Part shown: one piece after another, positions 27,419 through 36,630 of the stretch
Layout: each line of letters starts with the position of its first letter
Numbering within the stretch: position 1 is the first letter of the stretch
Assembly (NCBI RefSeq): GCF_000413855.1
Contig: NZ_ATGG01000003.1
Location: 1 to 64,000 of the forward strand
Direction: 5' to 3'
DNA length: 64,000 bases
Source: Acinetobacter gyllenbergii CIP 110306 = MTCC 11365
GTDB lineage: Bacteria; Pseudomonadota; Gammaproteobacteria; Pseudomonadales; Moraxellaceae
The notes under the pieces: model-generated
What the model was told of the DNA's origin: nothing
The model's database searches: none
Seen by the model: the letters and a program-made list of their open reading frames with translations, nothing else
Position numbers and translations under genes: made by a program

Positions 27419-27766
27419 ATATCCTCTCCTATAACAGACTTAAACGAGTCGCTAGGAAAATGTGAAAGAACGGACTTAAACCCTTAAAAATAAGCAGAAC
27501 CTAAAAACGGTATTGGAATATTTCAAAGTAATTTAAGTTTTATTCATCATCCAATCTTCTGTTGTATATGAGTAGATACAATTTCTTTTTGTTTTTTTAT
27601 AACAGATGAGCATTTCAACCATGATCTGTTATATTTTTTTAAGCAAACTCTGTAGCTATTCAGCAATTCAGACCTGATTCAAAATAGCATAAGCAACGAT
27701 GCAGTGTGTTTGAATATTGATCAATCATTGTAAGTTGTCTAAGCAAAACTTCTGACTGAATGGCGT
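27419..27766. other. Intergenic region upstream of cioA and of the unknown gene at 27767
   Basis: 348 AT-rich bases between divergent genes. Promoters for both directions must lie here, but I see no clear FNR/ANR palindrome, operator repeat or small gene. Confidence 0.4.
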
Positions 27767-28591
27767 ATGACTATGTTTGTAACCGAAGAACTCAATGCGA
27801 TGATTCGACTGTTTAAAGACAGTTTACCTTCGCAATCAGTACAAGAACAGCTACGTCTTGAATATGTAAATCTTGAAGCAACACTATTGAGAGGCAAAGT
27901 GCTGAGAGATTTTTCTAAAGAGAAAGTCGCTTATATTGCTCAAGCTGAGATTGTGAAGAATGACAATAATCTAGCCTACTTATTCGCACCATTGATTATT
28001 GCCAATTTAAATCAGCCTGTGATTTACACAACACCGATCTCTTCACCTGTACTTCAGATTTTGAATCAATATTATCAGGCGGAGAAAAGCGTCACGCTCA
28101 AAATCGAAGATGTGATTCAGAGTCTCAAACTCTATATTGATCTGGTGAATCATGCCAAAACTGAAGAAGATTTTCTGTTTCGCTGTCTGGTCAAGGCGCT
28201 GTGTCGAACGGATATCTTTCATATCTTCTTGATCACACATTTGCCGATTGATCATCAACAGATAAGGGTCTTAGAAGATTATTTTGATGTGAAAATTGAT
28301 GTCATTCGTGCGGATAAGACTGAAAGCATGCTGAATGATGAATTGATCAATACCCGAAAGTTATTATTTAAAAACAAAGATGAATGGCACAAAAAAGTCT
28401 GCACTTTGTTTGCACAGTTAAATGCTCAACTGATCGCACAAATTGGTCAATTTAGTCCAGCTCAAGCAGCGCATTTAATTGAAGATATGTTTTATTCAGA
28501 ACATATTTTTGAAAAATTATCGGTGTATGCAGAATACATGCAAACTCGTATTCAAAATGGTGCCAGCTTTAAAACCTTGTCCACAATGTGA
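27767..28591 (+). CDS. Conserved-looking protein of unknown function
   Basis: A 274-residue soluble, mostly helical protein without signal peptide or membrane segment. Notable stretches are MIRLFKDSLPSQSVQEQLRL at the N-terminus and HIFLITHLPIDHQQIRVLED in the middle. No motif allows a family call. A second ATG two codons inside is also possible; no strong ribosome-binding site marks either. A small membrane-protein gene follows 42 bases later and may be co-transcribed. Confidence 0.6.
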   Translation: MTMFVTEELNAMIRLFKDSLPSQSVQEQLRLEYVNLEATLLRGKVLRDFSKEKVAYIAQAEIVKNDNNLAYLFAPLIIANLNQPVIYTTPISSPVLQILNQYYQAEKSVTLKIEDVIQSLKLYIDLVNHAKTEEDFLFRCLVKALCRTDIFHIFLITHLPIDHQQIRVLEDYFDVKIDVIRADKTESMLNDELINTRKLLFKNKDEWHKKVCTLFAQLNAQLIAQIGQFSPAQAAHLIEDMFYSEHIFEKLSVYAEYMQTRIQNGASFKTLSTM

Positions 28592-28633
28592 TTGTATCGA
28601 ATTGAATTTTAATATTTGAATAGGAGCAGAGCG

Positions 28634-28807
28634 ATGTCTCAAGAGCAATCGAAGTTTCCCTACCTTGCGGTTGGAATCAGTATTTTATTGGGTTGTTTAT
28701 TTTTGGTCTTTTTCTTTCTTGCAGTCAGTAATCAGCCAGATTATATGCCATCACAGCAGAAGCAAAATGCGTCCCAAGTACAGTCAGCCACACCTAGTAA
28801 CAAGTAA
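28634..28807 (+). CDS. Small single-span membrane protein
   Basis: A 57-residue protein with one membrane segment (LAVGISILLGCLFLVFFFLA) and a polar Gln/Ser-rich tail. The ATG at 28634 has TAGGAG at good spacing. It sits between an unknown gene and a terminator. Function unknown. Confidence 0.6.
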   Translation: MSQEQSKFPYLAVGISILLGCLFLVFFFLAVSNQPDYMPSQQKQNASQVQSATPSNK

Positions 28808-28848
28808 ATAATGCATGCTGATAAAAAATAACCTCTCACTTTTTCTCT

Positions 28849-28887
28849 CTTACTGGTGATCCGAGCACTTGCCAGTAAGTTTTTTTA
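28849..28887 (+). terminator. Rho-independent terminator
   Basis: CTTACTGG / CCAGTAAG stem followed by eight T. It ends the two-gene plus-strand unit and faces the convergent AraC gene. Confidence 0.85.
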
Positions 28888-28912
28888 TTGATTGCTGAAG
28901 TACCGAATCATT

Positions 28913-29932
28913 CTAGCTCGCATGATAAAGTGAATAACGACGTGGTGAAGTACCTGTCCAGCGTTTGAAAGCCCGTGAGAAGTTTTTAGTATTGCTATAG
29001 CCGAGATGGTCTGCAATATTTTCGAGGGATAAATGGGGATTTTTCAGCAGTTGAATGGCTTTTTCACATCTGACTTTTTCGACCAGTTCTCTAAAACTGG
29101 TGCCTTCACTTTCTAGTTTTCTCTGCAAAGCACGTTCAGTCATATGCAATTTTTTTAAAACTTCCGTTAAGGGACTAATGCCCATTGCTTCGTCATAGAT
29201 TAAATCTTGTATGCTGCGGTTAAAACTATTCTGTTCCAATAGTTTACGCAACTGTGATTTACATTCCTCACGGGCTAAACGTTCCGCAATTGCATCTGAG
29301 TGAAGTAAGGGAAGATCTAAGATTTCTTTTTGAAACTCCAAACGAGTTGCAGGTTGATCAAATCTCACTTCACCTGGAATTAAGGGCAGTAATTTATCAA
29401 AATAATCGGGTTTGCTGAATTGCACATCGGCATAACCTGTTAATGTTTGCCCTGAAATAGTTTTCCCCATCTGTGCAAAGCCAAGAATGAGTGCAATTTG
29501 AATCACTTCATCCAGATAGTAGGCCTCGGTTTGTTCAAATAAGATCAGCGCACGTTCATCGACGACATCAAGCTGAATGGTGTGAATGCTGGATTGGAGT
29601 GAAATAAATTCTTGTGCAATATTGAGTGCTTGCTTTACATCTTTGGCGAGCATCGCTGCCATGCCCATCAAACCATGACAGGTAATGGTCATTTGCATGC
29701 CCAGATAAAAACCGAACTCTAAAGCAGGCACTCGTGTCAGTTCCAATGCGCGCCGTAGGATCGCCATCACGACTTTGGCATCAGCCCGCCATAACGGTTG
29801 TACCAATTGTTGTTGAGAGATACCAGAGCCATTCAATAATTCAACTGCTGAAATATCCCAACGCGAAACCACATCGACCATCAGTGCGATATAAGTGCCT
29901 GGAACTGTTTTTTCTAAATCTTTGCTGACCAT
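28913..29932 (-). CDS. AraC family transcriptional regulator
   Basis: A 339-residue regulator. The N-terminal ligand-binding domain starts PGTYIALMVDVVSRWDISAV, and the C-terminal helix-turn-helix pair includes LKKLHMTERALQRKLESEGT and ENIADHLGYSNTKNFSRAFK. The ATG at 29932 was preferred to the TTG at 29959. It is a close paralogue of the regulator at 42735 (PGTYVSLMADVVQKLNIPAE). It diverges from the three-gene plus-strand cluster at 30096, which it probably controls. Confidence 0.85.
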   Translation of the reverse strand: MVSKDLEKTVPGTYIALMVDVVSRWDISAVELLNGSGISQQQLVQPLWRADAKVVMAILRRALELTRVPALEFGFYLGMQMTITCHGLMGMAAMLAKDVKQALNIAQEFISLQSSIHTIQLDVVDERALILFEQTEAYYLDEVIQIALILGFAQMGKTISGQTLTGYADVQFSKPDYFDKLLPLIPGEVRFDQPATRLEFQKEILDLPLLHSDAIAERLAREECKSQLRKLLEQNSFNRSIQDLIYDEAMGISPLTEVLKKLHMTERALQRKLESEGTSFRELVEKVRCEKAIQLLKNPHLSLENIADHLGYSNTKNFSRAFKRWTGTSPRRYSLYHAS

Positions 29933-30095
29933 AATAATGATGTCGGAAAATGATACCAAAATGGCGTACTAGGAACTATTACAGCATTTTTTTTTATTTA
30001 AAAATAGCCGCATCAACACTGTAGTAGGCCGCTTATATTTGAGTTTTGCTGCTTTAGAGTGTCCAGATGAGTTAAAAATAACACTAGGATGGGGA

Positions 30096-31097
30096 ATGAA
30101 AAAAGGAATTTTGATTACCGCCTTTATCTCGGTATTTTCAACAGCTACACAAGCGAAAGTTGATATTTGTGTCTTTGATTTACTTGGTAAGGCAGGTGAG
30201 TCTTACAAAATTGTAGAAGAATGGGCATTAGCTGCTAAAACGTGGAATGCGGAGCTTAATCTTATTGCCTATCAAGATGAAGCCAAAGCACAAAGTGATT
30301 TTGAAGTTGGAAAATGTGATGGGGTATCGATGACCTCCATGCGCGCACGTAAATACAATAAATTTGCAGGTTCGATTGATGCTTTAGGCGCGATTACAAG
30401 TCCTTCGATTGCACAAAAAGCTATTCGCTATGTGTTAGACCCACGTAATAGACATCGTTTAGTCACCAATATCGGGGCTGAGCAATATGAGGTTGCTGCA
30501 ATTGCTCAAATTGGTTTGGCCTATGTCTTTGTCAGAGATAAAACCATTAACACTATTGAGAAGGGCAAAGGCAAGAAGTTTGCTTATTTACATTATGACC
30601 AAGCCCAAAAAATGATTGTTGATCGACTGGAGCTGGTGGGAGTCCCTTCAGAAATTTCCGACTTTGCGAAGAAATTTAATAACAAACAGGTCGATGTGAT
30701 TGCTGCACCTGCCTATGCATATCGTCCCCTAGAAATTGCTAAGGGTTTGGGGAGTAATGGTGCCATGTTTGATTTTCCAGTGATTAATTTAACGGGTGAC
30801 ATCATTATTCGTCCAGAAAAATTTCCAGCAGGCTTTGGGATGAAATCGCGGGCTTGGGCGACCAAACAATTACCGAAAAATTTTGCCACGATTGCCCGTT
30901 TAGAAGCTGAAATCCCAGCGAAGTATAAACAAAGCTTATCTAATGAAGATAAGCGTCGTTACCAACAAATGTTACGTGATGGCCGAATGGAGCTGACCAA
31001 ACTCGGGGTGTATGACCCCGTCATGATGGGGGTGCTAAAACGTGCTCGCTGCACAGTTGAACGCACCAATTTTGAATGTTCATTGAGTGGTGAATAG
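30096..31097 (+). CDS. Putative periplasmic solute-binding protein, copy 1
   Basis: A 333-residue exported protein with a signal peptide (KKGILITAFISVFSTATQA, cleaved before KVDICVFD). The mature part begins with the conserved ICVFDLLGKAGESYK and carries two Cys near the C-terminus (RCTVERTNFEC) that could form a disulfide. AGGA lies nine bases before the ATG. The gene at 32144 is a paralogue along the whole length, with a PF10118 gene between. I know this family only as putative solute-binding proteins; the ligand is unknown and no permease gene is nearby. Confidence 0.7.
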   Translation: MKKGILITAFISVFSTATQAKVDICVFDLLGKAGESYKIVEEWALAAKTWNAELNLIAYQDEAKAQSDFEVGKCDGVSMTSMRARKYNKFAGSIDALGAITSPSIAQKAIRYVLDPRNRHRLVTNIGAEQYEVAAIAQIGLAYVFVRDKTINTIEKGKGKKFAYLHYDQAQKMIVDRLELVGVPSEISDFAKKFNNKQVDVIAAPAYAYRPLEIAKGLGSNGAMFDFPVINLTGDIIIRPEKFPAGFGMKSRAWATKQLPKNFATIARLEAEIPAKYKQSLSNEDKRRYQQMLRDGRMELTKLGVYDPVMMGVLKRARCTVERTNFECSLSGE

Positions 31098-31150
31098 CTC
31101 AAACGTTGCTTTAAATATTGAAAATGCTACAAAGAAAAGCTGAGGTTAAT

Positions 31151-32062
31151 ATGAATGCACACACGCAGCATCACAAACTGGTTGCACGATCTGTAAAGTT
31201 TGATTTTTCCAACTCTCCTGTGCAATGGATTCCGAATGATCCAATCTGTTCGCATTTGATTAATGGGATTAATTTAATCTTACCTGCTGGTGAGTTTTGG
31301 TTTTGCCGTGTTTATAACAAGGCCTTGGTTTATGTGAAAGATCCTGTTCTAACTGATGATGTAAAAGGCTTTATTCGTCAAGAAGCCACTCATGCACGTG
31401 CGCATCAAAGTGCTCAGGCGTTCTTGAAACAGCATGATTATGATTTGGAACCTGCGCTTAAAAAAATTAATTGGATTTTTGGTGTGTTACTCGGAGAAAG
31501 TCCTTTAGGAATCAAAGCATTGGAGATTCAATCTTTAGCGCATTTTTGGTTGATGACCCGTGTAGGGGTAGTTGCCGCCATTGAGCATTTTACGGGTGTG
31601 CTGGGGCAATGGTGTATGGATAATACATCATGGGACAAGGCTGACCCAGTGATTGCGGATATGTTCCGATGGCATTTGGCTGAAGAAGTCGAGCATCGCT
31701 GTGTTGCATTTGACTTATTTAAACAACTGCTGCCAAATCCGGTATTTTTTTATCTCTATCGTCAGTTTTTAATGCTGCTGGTTTTTCCTATCTTCATTTA
31801 TTTGTTGGCAGATATTGCACGTGACTTAGGTAAACAAGATCCAGATATTAGCATTCGAAAAATTTTTAATCGAAATTTTTGGCGATTATTGCCGATTTAT
31901 CAAAAACAGGCGAAAGCAACTGACAATGGCCCCACATTGACGTTTTTAACTCAAGCAACCATTCGCTGGATTTCCCCTCGTTTTCATCCAGAAACAGAAG
32001 GCAATACACAACAGGCTTTAGATTATTTAGCACGTTCAGCCGCCGTTCAGGCACTGAAATAA
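31151..32062 (+). CDS. PF10118-family predicted metal-dependent hydrolase
   Basis: A 303-residue protein with the family start VARSVKFDFSNSPVQWIPND and two helix motifs rich in Glu and His (RQEATHARAHQ, AEEVEHRCVA) that look like a diiron or other metal site of ferritin type. One or two membrane-associated stretches (FYLYRQFLMLLVFPIFIYLL) lie in the second half. The activity is unproven. It has a paralogue at 40557. Both copies sit in clusters governed by paralogous AraC regulators, so they may share a substrate class such as lipids. Confidence 0.75.
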   Translation: MNAHTQHHKLVARSVKFDFSNSPVQWIPNDPICSHLINGINLILPAGEFWFCRVYNKALVYVKDPVLTDDVKGFIRQEATHARAHQSAQAFLKQHDYDLEPALKKINWIFGVLLGESPLGIKALEIQSLAHFWLMTRVGVVAAIEHFTGVLGQWCMDNTSWDKADPVIADMFRWHLAEEVEHRCVAFDLFKQLLPNPVFFYLYRQFLMLLVFPIFIYLLADIARDLGKQDPDISIRKIFNRNFWRLLPIYQKQAKATDNGPTLTFLTQATIRWISPRFHPETEGNTQQALDYLARSAAVQALK

Positions 32063-32143
32063 TCATATGGGTGTGGCAAAAATAATGACTTTATTGGACG
32101 TTTTATAAGGAAACAGACGTAGCGTTTGTTGAAGGAAGGAAAT

Positions 32144-33151
32144 ATGAAAAAAATTGCACTTGCGATCACCACAGCTTCAATTTTGAGTGTCTCGACCTCA
32201 AGCCAAGCGGCAATTGATGTCTGTGTTTTTGATATCTTAGGGAAATCAGGTGAAGCGTATAAAATGATGCAAGATTGGGCATTGGCAGCCAAAGGTTGGG
32301 GTGCTGATGTTAACCTGCTTGCGATCACGGACGAACAGGTGGCAGACAATAACTTTAAAGCAGGGAAATGTGCGGGTGTGGCAATGACGTCGATGCGTGC
32401 TCGTCCTTATAATAAATTTGTAGGTTCGATCGACTCTCTTGGTGGTGTACCCAGTGATGAGATCGCGAAACGAGCCATTACCTTTGTTTCTGATCCACGT
32501 AATGCAGCGAAAATGACCACCAATCTTGGGGGCAATAAATATGAAGTGGTCGGCATTTCGCCCCTAGGTTCTGCTTATATTTTTGTGCGTGATAAAAGTA
32601 TTAACTCAATTGAAAAAGCCGCAGGTAAAAAGTTTGCGGTATTGGGCTATGACGATGCGCAAAAACTGATTGTTCAGCGGGTGGGTGCACAAGCAGTACT
32701 TTCTGATATTTCCAATTTTGCCGCCAAATTTAACAATGGTCAGGTGGATATGATCGGTGCGCCTGCTTATGCTTATAAACCATTAGAGTTGAGTAAAGGC
32801 TTAGGCAGCAATGGGGTTATGTATAATTTTCCTGTTTTACAGGTAACGGCAAATCTGGTGATTCGTCCTGAAAAATTCCCAGCAGGTTTTGGTCAAAAAT
32901 CACGAGATTGGTCGGTTAAGCAATTACCGAAAACCTTTGCAACCATTAAGCGCTTGGAAGCAGAGATCCCCGCCAAATATAAAATGAATTTAACGGCTGA
33001 AGATAAATTGAAGTATCAGAAAATGATGCGGGATGGCCGGATTGAATTAACTCAGCGTGGTATTTACGATGCGGGCATGATGTCCGTCTTGAAAAAAGCG
33101 CGTTGCTCAGTTGATAAAGCCAATTTTGAGTGTGCTTTGGCAGGAGAGTAA
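32144..33151 (+). CDS. Putative periplasmic solute-binding protein, copy 2
   Basis: A 335-residue paralogue of the protein at 30096, with signal peptide (KKIALAITTASILSVSTSSQ) and the same landmarks: DVCVFDILGKSGEAYKM, MTSMRARPYNKFVGSIDSLG and the terminal Cys pair (CSVDKANFEC). A strong GAAGGAAGG precedes the ATG. The two proteins probably bind related ligands or work together at the membrane with the PF10118 protein encoded between them. Ligand unknown. Confidence 0.7.
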   Translation: MKKIALAITTASILSVSTSSQAAIDVCVFDILGKSGEAYKMMQDWALAAKGWGADVNLLAITDEQVADNNFKAGKCAGVAMTSMRARPYNKFVGSIDSLGGVPSDEIAKRAITFVSDPRNAAKMTTNLGGNKYEVVGISPLGSAYIFVRDKSINSIEKAAGKKFAVLGYDDAQKLIVQRVGAQAVLSDISNFAAKFNNGQVDMIGAPAYAYKPLELSKGLGSNGVMYNFPVLQVTANLVIRPEKFPAGFGQKSRDWSVKQLPKTFATIKRLEAEIPAKYKMNLTAEDKLKYQKMMRDGRIELTQRGIYDAGMMSVLKKARCSVDKANFECALAGE

Positions 33152-33178
33152 TTGAATATTTTTTATCAAATGATCAAT

Positions 33179-33208
33179 AAAGCCTAGATCCTTCTAGGCT
33201 TTATTTTT
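33179..33208 (+). terminator. Rho-independent terminator
   Basis: AAAGCCTAGA / TCTAGGCTTT stem with a four-base loop followed by ATTTTT. It ends the three-gene cluster. Confidence 0.88.
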
Positions 33209-33313
33209 GCGTTCTAAATACAGGGATAAGACAAATCAGGAATAGAAAATAAGCACAATTCATGTTAATCCTATCTATAGCAAATGTTAAAAAATAGCTC
33301 AGATGAGGGCAAC

Positions 33314-35725
33314 ATGACGGATAACTCAGAACAAACCATACATAAGCAAGAGAACACCAGTTTTGCACGAATTGAACCCTATACCCAACCTGCGGGAGGA
33401 TGGGGAGCATTACTCAGTGTTGCTCGCAATCTGAAAAGGCAAGATATCTTAAAAAAAGGTTCAATTACCTTACTGAATATTAATCAACCCACAGGCTTTG
33501 ATTGCCCAGGTTGTGCATGGCCTGAGAAAAAAGATGCACATGCTTTTAACTTCTGTGAAAACGGCGCCAAAGCCGTGGCTTTTGAAGCAACCAGTAAAAC
33601 GGTAACGCCTGAATTCTTTGCGCAACATACCGTCAGTTGGCTGGCTGAGCAAAATGATTTCTATCTTGAGGATCTTGGGCGATTAACGGATCCAATGCGA
33701 TATGACCCTGTTTCTGATAAATATGTCCCAATTTCTTGGGATGAAGCCTTTCAATTGATTGCTCAGCATTTACAAGCACTTGATCATCCTGACCAAGCGG
33801 CTTTTTATACCTCTGGTCGTGCCAGTAATGAAGCGGCATTTCTGTATCAACTTTTTGTTCGCAGCTTTGGTACCAATAATTTCCCTGACTGTTCTAATAT
33901 GTGTCATGAAACTACCAGTGTCGGTTTAAAAGATGCGATTGGTTTGGGTAAAGGCACCGTTATTCTGGATGATTTTGATCAGGCCGATGCGATTTTTAGT
34001 TTTGGGCATAATCCAGGCACCAACCATCCACGTATGTTGGCAACCTTGAGAGAAGTTTCTCGAAGAGGCGGTAATATTGTTGCTATTAACCCAATCAAAG
34101 AACGTGGGCTGGAACGTTTCCAAGATCCGCAAGCGCCATTGGAAATGATGACCAATGGCAGTACCCCAATCAGCCGCTATTACTTCCAACCTAAAATTGG
34201 GGGTGACTATGCACTGATGTTTGGGGTGATGAAGCATTTGTTGGAATGGGATAAAAAGGCACTGGCGAAAGGAAAAGCAAGTGTTTTTGATCGTAGCTTC
34301 ATTGAATTGAATACCATTGGTTTTGATGAAATGCTGGCTGAAATTGATGGCACAGCATGGGCAGAAATTCATAAACATACGGGACTGTCACCTGAACATT
34401 TAGAATCAATTGCCAAAATGTATCTAGATGCGAAAACCGCTATTTTCTGTTGGGGGATGGGGATTACCCAACACCGTCACGGGACAGCCAATATTCATAT
34501 GCTGGCAAACCTGATGCTGGCAAGAGGGCATATCGGTCGTCCGGGTGCAGGTCTTTGTCCAGTACGCGGTCATAGTAATGTGCAGGGTGACCGAACTATG
34601 GGTATCAATGAAAATCCAAGTGATGCACTTCTGGATAGTATTGATCGGGTTTTTGGGATCAAGTCGCCGCGTAAACATGGTTTTGGGGTAGTCGATACCA
34701 TCAAGGCGATGTATGAAGGCGAGGTCAAAGTCTTTATCGGTCTAGGCGGAAACTTTGCGGTTGCTACTCCTGATACGCCCTATACTCAAGAGGCGTTACG
34801 CCGTTGTGATTTAACTGTCAACATTACCACCAAGTTGAATCGTAGCCATTTGGTCTGTGGCAAGACGGCCTTAATGTTACCGTGTTTGGGGCGGACAGAA
34901 GTGGACATGCAGCTTCATGGTGCTCAGGCCATTTCAGTTGAAGATTCGATGAGTAATGTGCATCTTTCTGCAGGCCGCAATCCGCCGATTTCAGAAAATA
35001 TCTTATCCGAGCCAGATATTGTCGCGCGTATGGCAGCAGCAGCCCTACCAGACAGTACGGTGAAATGGCGTTGGTATATTGAGAGCTATGATCGTATTCG
35101 CGATTCCATTGCTGATGTTTTTGATGAATTTCATGATTTCAACCAACGGGTTTATCAACCGAGCGGTTTTCATTTAGAGCATCCAGCCAATCAGCATGTT
35201 TGGCATACGCCTAGCGGCAAAGCCCAGTTTTTGATTACACCTTTGACAGAAGTCTACGAAGACAAAGAAAATCAATATGCTGCGGCTTATACTGAGCAGC
35301 AAGTTTATACCTTGATGACCACACGTTCACATGACCAGTACAACACCACTTTATATGGTTTGGATGATCGCTACCGCGGTGTATTCGGACAGCGCCGTGT
35401 TTTGTTTATGAATCAGGCGGATATTGATGCCGCAGGTTTTGAAGCAGATCAATGGGTTGATATCGAAAGTGTGTTCTCGGATGGGGTAAAACGAATCGTG
35501 CATAGTTTCCGTATTGTGCCGTATAACATTCCGCAAGGTAGTCTGGCGGCCTATTATCCCGAAACCAATCCATTGGTGGCTTTGGGCAGCCATGATAAAT
35601 ATGCCAAAATCCCAGCATCAAAAAGCATTCCTGTGATTCTACATGCGGGGAATGCACCAGCGCATTTCAATCTGAATGTGGAAGTTGATCCTGAGCATGC
35701 TAATGAACGCGTCAGTAACGCATAG
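33314..35725 (+). CDS. FdhF/YdeP-family molybdopterin oxidoreductase
   Basis: A roughly 800-residue molybdenum enzyme of the formate dehydrogenase alpha-like YdeP branch. It carries CPGCAWPEKKDAHAFNFCEN near residue 60, FYTSGRASNEAAFLYQLFVR, and cofactor-binding stretches such as GRPGAGLCPVRGHSNVQGDR. There is no N-terminal ferredoxin-type cluster domain of the classical kind and no sign of selenocysteine. YdeP is linked to acid resistance in E. coli, but its substrate is unclear. Start 33314 was chosen because GAGGG precedes it. The next gene, fdhD, supports maturation of this enzyme. Confidence 0.87.
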   Translation: MTDNSEQTIHKQENTSFARIEPYTQPAGGWGALLSVARNLKRQDILKKGSITLLNINQPTGFDCPGCAWPEKKDAHAFNFCENGAKAVAFEATSKTVTPEFFAQHTVSWLAEQNDFYLEDLGRLTDPMRYDPVSDKYVPISWDEAFQLIAQHLQALDHPDQAAFYTSGRASNEAAFLYQLFVRSFGTNNFPDCSNMCHETTSVGLKDAIGLGKGTVILDDFDQADAIFSFGHNPGTNHPRMLATLREVSRRGGNIVAINPIKERGLERFQDPQAPLEMMTNGSTPISRYYFQPKIGGDYALMFGVMKHLLEWDKKALAKGKASVFDRSFIELNTIGFDEMLAEIDGTAWAEIHKHTGLSPEHLESIAKMYLDAKTAIFCWGMGITQHRHGTANIHMLANLMLARGHIGRPGAGLCPVRGHSNVQGDRTMGINENPSDALLDSIDRVFGIKSPRKHGFGVVDTIKAMYEGEVKVFIGLGGNFAVATPDTPYTQEALRRCDLTVNITTKLNRSHLVCGKTALMLPCLGRTEVDMQLHGAQAISVEDSMSNVHLSAGRNPPISENILSEPDIVARMAAAALPDSTVKWRWYIESYDRIRDSIADVFDEFHDFNQRVYQPSGFHLEHPANQHVWHTPSGKAQFLITPLTEVYEDKENQYAAAYTEQQVYTLMTTRSHDQYNTTLYGLDDRYRGVFGQRRVLFMNQADIDAAGFEADQWVDIESVFSDGVKRIVHSFRIVPYNIPQGSLAAYYPETNPLVALGSHDKYAKIPASKSIPVILHAGNAPAHFNLNVEVDPEHANERVSNA

Positions 35726-35757
35726 TGTATGACTGCAATCGTATAAAGAGGTTGGGT

Positions 35758-36546
35758 GTGGACACCAAAACACATGGCTATGAAACGGTGCAAGTGCATC
35801 GTTTTCAGCATGATCGTTGTGAAAATGAAATCGACTATATCGTGCAGGAATATCCTGTTGCCTTGGTCTATAACGGGATCTCTCATGCGGTGATGATGGC
35901 GACGCCGTCAGATCTTGAAGTCTTTGCCAAAGGCTTTAGCCTGTCTGAAGGGATTCTGCATAGCTTAAGTGAGCTATATTCACTGGATATTCGTCAAAAT
36001 GAACTGGGGGTTGAAGTGGATATGACCATTTCGACCCGTGCTTTTGTCGCGTTAAAAGAGCATCGTCGTATGATGGTGGGACGCACAGGCTGCGGTCTAT
36101 GCGGGATTGAAAGTTTAAAACAACTTTATGCTGATTTACCTGTGGTCAGTACCCAGGTGCCATCAACATGGTTAAATCAGATCCCGAATGCGATTACCCA
36201 ACTGAAAGTCAGACAAAAAATCACAGCGCTCACGGGAGGGGCGCATGCGGCAGCTTGGGTCGTGAAAGGGCAAATCGTAGCGTTATTTGAAGATGTTGGA
36301 CGGCACAACGCTTTAGATAAGTTATTGGGTTATCTGGCGGAGCAAAAGTTCAATGTGGGTGATGGTTTTGTGGTGATGACCAGTCGTGCCAGTTATGAAC
36401 TGATTCGTAAGTGCGCACAATCCAATATTGCTTTACTGGCAACCATTTCTGCACCGACCAGTATGGCCATCGCCATGGCAAAGCAATCGAATCTGACTTT
36501 AGCAAGTTTTTGTCGGGGAGATAGCTTTGTTTTATATACTGAATAA
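35758..36546 (+). CDS. fdhD: Formate dehydrogenase accessory sulfurtransferase FdhD
   Basis: A 262-residue FdhD. The catalytic Cys pair is visible in GRTGCGLCGIESL, with other family segments FAKGFSLSEGIL and FEDVGRHNALDKLLG. FdhD passes sulfur from a cysteine desulfurase to the molybdenum cofactor of formate dehydrogenase-type enzymes. The start is uncertain: GTG 35758 with AGAGG in front is preferred to a GTG at 35725 overlapping the previous stop codon. It follows the YdeP-like gene directly and is surely its partner. Confidence 0.92.
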   Translation: MDTKTHGYETVQVHRFQHDRCENEIDYIVQEYPVALVYNGISHAVMMATPSDLEVFAKGFSLSEGILHSLSELYSLDIRQNELGVEVDMTISTRAFVALKEHRRMMVGRTGCGLCGIESLKQLYADLPVVSTQVPSTWLNQIPNAITQLKVRQKITALTGGAHAAAWVVKGQIVALFEDVGRHNALDKLLGYLAEQKFNVGDGFVVMTSRASYELIRKCAQSNIALLATISAPTSMAIAMAKQSNLTLASFCRGDSFVLYTE

Positions 36547-36630
36547 TAGTAAAAATTTGTGATTATGTTGCTGACTCATGCTTTGATTTGTGTAGGATAT
36601 GAGCACTAAGTTCTTCTATTCCTAAAAATT

